Origin: Hondaea fermentalgiana
Taxonomy: Eukaryota > Sar > Bigyra > Thraustochytrida > Thraustochytriidae
Reading direction: 5' to 3'
DNA: 64,000 nucleotides
NCBI GenBank assembly: GCA_014084085.1
Contig: NPFB01000036.1
Span: 8,990-72,989, forward strand
Shown: positions 58,081-64,000 of the stretch, piece after piece
Numbering within the stretch: the first letter of the stretch is position 1
Layout: each line of letters opens with the position of its first letter
Notes under the pieces: generated by a model
The model's database searches: none
Told to the model about the DNA's origin: nothing
The model's input: only the letters and a program-made list of their open reading frames with translations
Program-made: the position numbers and the translations under genes

Positions 58081-59240
58081 AACGCGCCGCCGACTTATTG
58101 CCACAGTCAGCGGGCGCGGCAGCGATGCGATGCAAGCTTTTTTCTGCCACGGCCAACTGATTCTTGAATAGTATGCGCGTTGCCTGAATTTGTTAGTAGG
58201 CTGGCATTATGAGCCGACTGATAAGATAAGGCGGTACGCCTTCCGAGCGTCTCGGAGCGCTTGCTCGCGTGCGAGCAAGCGTTCGCGTCTCGCTCTGCGA
58301 CCCCCTCCCTCACCTTCCCCCTCACTCGCCACAGCTCCCCGCAAGGACGGTGCGACGCGTCAAGTTTGGCGGGTGCAGCCTCACAGCTCGCCGTCCTGTG
58401 CTAGCTGTGTCGTCTGTCACGCCCACTTGCCATTTCTCGTCAGCCCACATGCCTCTACACCGCCGCGCAAAAGCACCAAGTTTTGCGGTAGTGTATATGT
58501 GGGAGGCTGTGTCGTCCGGCCCTCTGGACTTACACGCTATTCGCGTGTGCTTCAGAGAGAAGTTGAGGGAGGGAGGGAGGGACACCGTGCCGCCGTCCTG
58601 CTTCCCTTCTACTCGCAGCACCTTCCGTTCCCTGCTGTGGGTGGCTGTTGCACTGGCCAGTCGCCCGCCAGCAGCAGGCTGCACCATCGGCAAGCACAGA
58701 GCAAGCCAGCTAGCAAGCCAAGCAAAAGAGCGCAGCACGCGCAGAGCCGTTTAGCCGCCGCGGCCTCGCCGCCTCCGCCCGGCCTCGCTGGCGTCCGCCG
58801 CCCACTGCCAGCTGCCTGGCTGCTCTGCAGCCAGCCACCACCATTGGCCAAATCCACCACTGACCGAGGGACTGAGAGACGGAGAGACTGACTGACTGAC
58901 TGACTGTGCGACAGTGGCTCGAGGATCCGAGAGGGAGGGGCGGTGGGGAGCCGACACCGCGGCCGGGGCACCCCCCCGACAGCCTCCCTCCCTCCCACTC
59001 TCTCTCCCTCCTTCCCTCCTCTCACGCTCCCTCCAGCCAGCTACCAGCCAGCCAGCCGGCCAGACGATGGTCGCCGCCGCCGCGCCGTGTTGCAGCAGCA
59101 GCAGCAGCTGGAGCTGTAAGCCACTGCAAGCCACATGCCTGCCAGCGGCCACGGCAGCGGCGCCCGCCGCGAGCCTGCCTCTGCCTGCTTCCGCAGCCTC
59201 GAGCCCAGCGAGCCCAGCAGGAGGGCTGACTGGCGGCCTC

Positions 59241-59301
59241 TGCCTCCCTGCCTCCCTGCCTCCCTGCCTCCCTACCTCCCTGCCTCCCTGCCTCCCTCCC
59301 T
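59241..59301. repeat. (TGCCTCCC)n octanucleotide repeat
   Basis: About seven units with one G-to-A change (CTACCTCCC), all pyrimidine apart from single G or A positions. Confidence 0.9.
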
Positions 59302-60032
59302 CACCCCGACGGCCAGCCTGCGAGGCGCGAGGCGCGAGGGAGAGGGAGGGAGAGGGAGGGCGGGCGGGCGTCGCGCAGGGCTTGGCACGAGGCATGGCAT
59401 CCGCGAGCCGCGCGCCGCGCCCCGCCGTGCGCGGTTGATGTATTCGCCCGCGTCACTGAGGGAGCCAGAGAAGGGGGGAGGAAGGGCGCTGCCCCGGGGT
59501 CCGCTGGCAAGCATGCGCATCTGAAGGTAGTAGCGATATCTGGACTTACGAGGGGCCTGCGCGGAACAAGACCCGGCGGTGCGTCGCTAGGGGTCGGTCT
59601 GCCTCGGACGCGGCCCCGCAGCTATGCGCTGTCGGCGGTATGCGGGGAAACGGTGGAGCTGTGGATATAAGCTGTGGTTAGTGCTTGGCTAGATACTCAA
59701 AGGTGAGACGCGGCGGAAGCTGTTGCGAGCCCGTTCGCCGCATTTTCTTTCCTGGCTATTATAGTCATCATGGCAGGGGCAACAGCGATAGCAACATCGA
59801 GGCGAGCTACAGCGACAGCTGCAGCAGCGTCGCGGCGGCCGCGTCCACTGCCAAATGACAGTCCGCGGCGCGAGGCACAGGCGTTGCCTGCAGCATCCAG
59901 CTGGCTGTGGCAGTGGCAGTGGCTGACTGACAGACCTGACCCACGCCGTGTAGAGGTTCCTTTGCAAGGGTCGCAGAGAACATGCAGCCTCTGGCGAGGC
60001 TGAATGAACAGGGAGGGCTGCGATCGCTATGG

Positions 60033-61508
60033 CTAGCTGACACTGGCATGGCCACTGTAGCTGTAGAGGCATACGCCGGCGCGGTAGGTGGCCTGGACCC
60101 GGAGCGTCTCTGGGTGCAGGATGACAAAGTCAGCTTCTGAGCCGAAGCGGAGGTTGCCCTGGCCAGCAGGCAGCTCGAGAACTCGGGCGGGATGCACGGA
60201 GGCAGCCTCGAGAGCCTCGGCGATGGAGCAGCCGGTGAAGATGCGAAAGTTCTGCACACATTCCTCCATGCTCACAACACTGCCCGCGAGCGTCTGCGTT
60301 CCACGTAGAACAGCTTTTTTGGAGCGTCTTCGCTCGGACACTGACCGTGACAGTGACGGTAGGCCTAGTCGCTGTCTCTGTTGTGATGATGATGATGATG
60401 ATCGCTTCGGCGGTTCAGAGTGACTCTCTTCTTCTTGTTGTTCTTCGAGATTATCATTTCCCTTCCCCTTCCCCGTCTCCTTGCTGTCGCTGCCATTTGC
60501 GTCAGCAGCGGAGCTCTCCGCCTCTTTGATCGCAGCCGTCGCAGGGCCCGCTCGCGGCTGTTGCGCCCATGAAATCTCGACCTCTTGACTACCGAGGGCA
60601 TGGGAGCCGCAGGGGAGGCCCATGCCAGCCATGGCGTCCGTAACGAGCACGGCACCTTTGGGGTGACTTTGGTACGCAATGGCCACCGACGCCGGATTCA
60701 CGTGAAGGCCGTCGCAAATGACACCAAAGCTCACGCGATCGTGTAGTTGATGTCGGCCCAAGAGACCAATGATGCCTGGGTCGCGGTGATGAAAAGCCCC
60801 CATCGCATTAAACATGTGCGTGATCATGCTTGCTCCGGCGCCCACCCCTGCGTCGGCTTGGTCCAGCGTCGCCGCAGAATGGCCAATCGAAACGACAATG
60901 CCTCGTTTACGAAGCTCGCGAATTACGTCCAACGCGCCTGGTTGCTCCGGAGCCAGAGTCACGAGTTTGACGTGCGAGAGCTCATTCTGGTATGTGTCCT
61001 CGATGCCACGTGAATCCTTTGGGGAAACGATGTTTTCAAGCGGATGGGCCCCGATCTTCTCGCGGTTGAAAAAGGGTCCTTCAAGGTGTAGACCAACGAT
61101 GCGCGCTCCGTGGTTCTGCTCCTCGGGATCGTTCATAAAGGCGTCGAGGTTTGCGAGGATCTCCCGGTACTCGTGCGGCTTGCACGAAATGAGCGTTGGG
61201 CAAAAGGCAGTCACGCCGGTGCGCACAAGCTCACGACAACATTTGCGCACATTCTCCCTCTCGCGCATTTGCTCCACGCTCGAAAAGTCGATACCAAAGC
61301 CACCGTTGAACTGAGCGTCGATGAACCCCGGGGCCACGATGCCGCCACGGCAGTCCACGCGGGTTTCAACCTCGAGCTCACGCGACGAGCTCGCCTCATA
61401 GAACCGCCGCATCGGGTCTACGACGCGGCCCGTCCGCGTGTCCACCCAGAGGTCCTCATTTTCGAGCGCGCCGTCGCGCAGCACACGCGCGTTCACAAAG
61501 CGCAGCAT
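60033..61508 (-). CDS. nagA: N-acetylglucosamine-6-phosphate deacetylase (NagA/AMDHD2 family)
   Basis: 491 residues. This amidohydrolase removes acetate from GlcNAc-6-phosphate to give glucosamine-6-phosphate in amino-sugar salvage. The TIM-barrel motifs are all present: PGFIDAQFNGGFG, HLEGPF with metal ligand Glu143, SIGHSAAT with His210, THMFNAM with His231, and VTDAM with catalytic Asp301. The C-terminal beta-sandwich is complete (LAGSVVSM ... GSEADFVIL). Between residues about 325 and 402 there is an extra Ser/Glu/Gln/Arg-rich segment that ordinary family members (about 400 residues) lack. It is in frame with no splice sites that I could recognise as convincing. No signal peptide, so cytosolic. 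Confidence 0.93.
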   Translation of the reverse strand: MLRFVNARVLRDGALENEDLWVDTRTGRVVDPMRRFYEASSSRELEVETRVDCRGGIVAPGFIDAQFNGGFGIDFSSVEQMRERENVRKCCRELVRTGVTAFCPTLISCKPHEYREILANLDAFMNDPEEQNHGARIVGLHLEGPFFNREKIGAHPLENIVSPKDSRGIEDTYQNELSHVKLVTLAPEQPGALDVIRELRKRGIVVSIGHSAATLDQADAGVGAGASMITHMFNAMGAFHHRDPGIIGLLGRHQLHDRVSFGVICDGLHVNPASVAIAYQSHPKGAVLVTDAMAGMGLPCGSHALGSQEVEISWAQQPRAGPATAAIKEAESSAADANGSDSKETGKGKGNDNLEEQQEEESHSEPPKRSSSSSSQQRQRLGLPSLSRSVSERRRSKKAVLRGTQTLAGSVVSMEECVQNFRIFTGCSIAEALEAASVHPARVLELPAGQGNLRFGSEADFVILHPETLRVQATYRAGVCLYSYSGHASVS

Positions 61509-61894
61509 CCGTGAATGATTCTCTGCCTCTCGACCTCACCTATCAACGACTGACTCACATAGGCCTATAGGCCTACTACGTTCCTTCCTACACGGTGAAA
61601 AGAGGCAAAAATCCGCAAAATCCGCTGCCGCAAAAATCCAACAAAACATTCAAGGACAGCGGGACCGCGGGGTGAGAGGGTTTTCCAGCTGAGATCCCAG
61701 CCTATCTTCAGTGTATACTACGGCCAGACATACAAGCATTCTTGTCGAGGCAAATGCGAGATTGCTGGCCTTAAAATGCATTTTTTTTTTGGTTTTCAGT
61801 TCCCCCCGTCTTCTAAAGAGCTTTCTCCGCTGCAGGCGTAGGCTTGTGTACCGTTCGCACGAACTGCTACATCGTCTCAATTTAGGGTCCAGCT
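61509..61894. other. Upstream region of the GlcNAc-6-P deacetylase gene
   Basis: Between the deacetylase start and the SENP8-like 3' end. A T-run lies near 61783-61791. No gene seen. Confidence 0.6.
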
Positions 61895-62822
61895 CTAAGC
61901 GCTCTGACGGCGATTCTCCGCGACGCTCTGCATCTCCTCGCGTTTGACGTTCATGTCTGATGGGAGATGCGGAACGAGCTTTTGCACAGAGAAGTCATCC
62001 TCTCCGGAAGAACTATTTTTCGAGGCCATAAAGGCATCGAGAATGGCCTCCGCGAAACCACAAACGAAAACGCCACAATCGTGCCCGTTATCCTGCTGAG
62101 GACAAGGAACTGTTTTGATATTCGCGGGGTCGATGCTTGCGTCCGGAAATAGAGAGGCCAGCTTTGCGCAGGTTGCTTTCGCCGCCTCCGGAATCATTCC
62201 TCCGGCCGAGCAAAGCGAGGAATCAAAGTGAAAGTAGCCCTCCCCGCGGTGCGCCACAACGAGCGTCCAATGCGAGCCTCCTCCATTCTCGGCATCAGCA
62301 TCATTGACGACAGGCACGAGAACGAGCGAGGCTTTGGCCAACTTGCCAAAGACGTTGTCCGGCGTGTCTACGAGCAGGTCTTCTTTGTCCAGGAACTGCA
62401 TGGAGAATGCTGCAGCGGGTTGCAGCATGAATGCGCCTTTTTCTTTTGCGTGAGGGAACTTCTCCAATTCAAGATATTGTTGCCAAAAGAGAACGCAGTG
62501 ATCATTGAGCCAGCCCGAGCTCTCAAGCAGCTTTAGGTCCTTGCTGTAGAGCATCGCATCTCCGAGTGTCACGAGCACCTGATTTTGTTAGGCAAGTTGG
62601 TTTATTGATTGTACGTCGAGTTTCGCCCGTTTGAAACGTTCTCGCTCATTCCTCGTCAGCGAGCTGTGCTTTACTTTTCGCTCCTCCTCGTCAACCGATC
62701 AATTAACCAACCAATCATCCCACCATAGCCCTTTCATTCACGAACACACTTACCTCCGGCGTCCCATCTGCCGAGGACGAAGCCGTCGTCGTCGTCGTCT
62801 CGGCGTCTGCGTCGCTCGCCAT
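61895..62822 (-). CDS. SENP8 (DEN1/NEDP1)-like Ulp1-family cysteine protease (two exons)
   Basis: 250 residues from exon 1 (62822-62754, encoding 23 residues) joined to exon 2 (62578-61895) across a 175-base phase-0 intron. Exon 1 gives a Thr/Ser-rich start; exon 2 carries the whole C48 protease domain. WLNDHCVLFW opens the fold, SHWTLVV contains catalytic His126, FHFDSS contains Asp142, and QQDNGHDCGVFVC gives the oxyanion Gln and nucleophile Cys191. The short size and single-domain layout match SENP8, which processes and removes NEDD8, rather than the larger SUMO proteases. Exon 2 alone has no ATG at its start; the first codon there is GTG (Val), which is why exon 1 is needed. Confidence 0.9.
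62579..62753 (-). other. Spliceosomal intron in the SENP8-like gene
   Basis: 175 bases with donor GTAAGTG at 62753 and acceptor AATCAG ending at 62579 (minus strand), phase 0. A CTAAC branch-point-like motif lies about 10 bases before the acceptor. Splicing links an ATG-started 23-codon exon to the protease domain. Confidence 0.88.
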
Positions 62823-63569
62823 CTTCGCAAGACGATCCAACCAATCGATCAATCAATCACAGATCTGCCCCGCCTGCCCTGCCTGCCTGCCTGCACTGCT
62901 AGCTCGCTCGCCGCGATCGGTGCCGCTGCTGCGCCCGCGATCCGCAACGAGTTTGCTCTCGTGCGCGCCCGACAGATCCTACGAGCCCGCTGCCGCCACG
63001 AGGCTTGGCCTTTTCGGCGCGGCCTCGCTCGCTCGCTCGCTCGCTCTTACGGTTCCAGGTTTGCCTCGCGCCCTGGGCCTGGGCCTCACGCACGCACCGA
63101 CCAACAAACAACTGCAACCTGCGCAGCTGACAAGGAGCCCGGCCTCGCCTCGACTATCCTTCCCTCCCCTCCCTCCGCCTGCCGCCCTGGCCGTCTCCGG
63201 AGCCCTTCTGGCCGCAGAGGAGCGGGGCGGAGAGGAGAGGAGAGGAGACGGCAGTCTTGCGAAGATCGATCGATATATCGGTGGATGGATTGATCGATCG
63301 GTGGTCGATCGGAGAGCGCCGCAGCCGCGACGAGAGAAAGAGAAAAAGAGAGAGAAAGAGAGAGAGACGACAGCAAATCGAATCTCACCACTGCGGCTCC
63401 AGCGAGCTGCCGCTGCTGCTGCTGCTGCTGCTGGCGCCGCCGCCGCTGCTGCGCGCCGGGCGAACGCTTGACCCGACCGGCGCTGGCCGCCTGGCCGACC
63501 GCGCGGCCCGGGCGCCACGGGCGCCGCTACTGCACAGCTCGAGCAGGCAGAGCGGGCACGCACGGCGCC
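62823..63569. promoter_or_regulatory. Divergent intergenic region between SENP8-like (-) and the edge gene (+)
   Basis: 747 bases between opposite ATGs. CGCT repeats near 63025-63046, GATC-rich sequence near 63266-63310, GA-rich sequence at 63333-63372 and GCTGCT near 63410-63432. No gene seen. Confidence 0.5.
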
Positions 63570-64000
63570 ATGCTCTTTGACAGCGGCGCGTCCGGCGCGG
63601 AGGGCGGCGCCGGCGGCGCCACGGGCGGCGCAGCGCGAGCCTCCGGCGGAGCCGCTGCGACGCACAACGGGCACAGATACTATGACGAAGAGGATGCACT
63701 CGAGAGCACAAGCATGGCGGCCGCACCCGTTAACGTGGAGATGCGCGGCTCGCTCGAGCAACATCACCCTCATCCCCACCACCACAATCGCGTTCGCGCA
63801 CGCCACTCGTGCTGCATGCTCGCGGGTCGATACTGCGGCCCATTCCTTCTCTTTTTGACCCTGGGCGCCGTCCTTGGCGGCATCATTGTTCAACACAGCC
63901 CGGCGTCCGTGGAGGACTCGCCGGCTGTGACACAATGGGCTTTTGAGACCACATGCGACCAAAAGCTAGTCAAGGACTACGACAAGCCTCGCTACGTGCA
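63570..64000 (+). CDS. N-terminal part of a single-pass membrane protein, truncated by the window end
   Basis: Open from the ATG at 63570 to the last base, about 143 residues visible. A Gly/Ala-rich start is followed by a His-rich stretch (encoded near 63748-63790), a Cys-containing basic segment, and one strong membrane helix (about 92-112, YCGPFLLFLTLGAVLGGIIV). Then comes polar sequence with a Cys. The basic residues just before the helix predict type II topology, with the unseen remainder outside or lumenal. A transporter whose further helices lie beyond the edge is equally possible. No family can be assigned from this piece. Confidence 0.7.
   Translation, partial: MLFDSGASGAEGGAGGATGGAARASGGAAATHNGHRYYDEEDALESTSMAAAPVNVEMRGSLEQHHPHPHHHNRVRARHSCCMLAGRYCGPFLLFLTLGAVLGGIIVQHSPASVEDSPAVTQWAFETTCDQKLVKDYDKPRYV

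Larger units (their letters stand above)
56169..60032. other. Second gene-poor, microsatellite-rich tract
   Basis: 3.9 kb upstream of the AP2 factor and downstream of the GlcNAc-6-P deacetylase stop. No credible gene. It carries GC-rich ACCGC repeats (57402-57465), GGAT (58028-58080), TGAC (58886-58904), and TGCCTCCC (59241-59301). It resembles 1-4020 in repeat type and composition. Confidence 0.7.

Noticed and set aside
61895..62578. SENP8-like protease starting at the GTG at 62578
   Set aside because: A eukaryotic gene should start with ATG; a 23-codon ATG-started exon with a consensus donor lies 175 bases upstream and joins in frame.
1..64000. tRNA genes
   Set aside because: I looked by eye for the T-arm GGTTCRANNCC pattern with a paired acceptor stem and found no convincing case. 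A covariance-model scan would be decisive.

Overview
The window is nuclear DNA of a compact, GC-rich protist genome. Most genes are single uninterrupted reading frames, and the sequence between genes is full of short tandem repeats. The gene content is eukaryotic: a SUN-domain nuclear envelope protein, a sorting nexin, pecanex, a SENP8-type protease, a mitochondrial bL27 and three flagellum-related genes. An AP2-domain factor, flagellar genes and few introns together fit a stramenopile. My best guess is a labyrinthulomycete (thraustochytrid) with flagellated zoospores. That assignment is inference from gene content and was not tested by alignment.

Layout. 1-4020 is repeat-rich DNA upstream of a stand-alone, probably mitochondrial glutamate synthase small-subunit-like protein (4021-5763, +). 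Three minus-strand genes follow: a tyrosine-aminotransferase-type enzyme (6938-8227), a diacylglycerol-lipase-like membrane lipase (10236-12650) and a SIR2-like/TPR protein (13315-15684). From the SIR2 gene to the AP2 factor, fifteen genes in a row alternate strand without exception: SIR2-TPR(-), PXA-PX-nexin(+), SUN(-), FAM69-like kinase(+), histidine phosphatase(-), FN3 protein(+), seven-helix protein(-), bL27(+), W-repeat/jacalin protein(-), CFAP221(+), RNF32-like(-), small membrane protein(+), zinc-free MDR oxidoreductase(-), pecanex(+), AP2 factor(-). Divergent pairs are separated by about 0.25-3.6 kb and convergent pairs by only about 0.12-0.43 kb. A second repeat-rich tract (56169-60032) precedes N-acetylglucosamine-6-phosphate deacetylase (-) and a two-exon SENP8-like protease (-). 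The 5' part of a further membrane protein (+) runs off the right end.

How the genes relate. 35877-46599 is a likely flagellar/basal-body neighbourhood: a giant W-repeat (SFI1-like) protein with a jacalin-like domain, its head-to-head partner CFAP221 (central-pair apparatus), and an RNF32-like double-RING protein. The other genes are housekeeping or membrane-trafficking functions with no evident pathway link. Only two introns are visible (175 and 176 nt). Both were deduced here from GT/AG sites that restore conserved protein sequence. Two runs of exactly 100 N (13122-13221, 35129-35228) are assembly gaps, each touching a microsatellite.

The most unusual items are the SIR2-TPR protein, which resembles microbial NAD-consuming defence proteins, the jacalin/W-repeat fusion, and the strict strand alternation. 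I found no CRISPR array, rRNA, convincing tRNA, or intact transposon.
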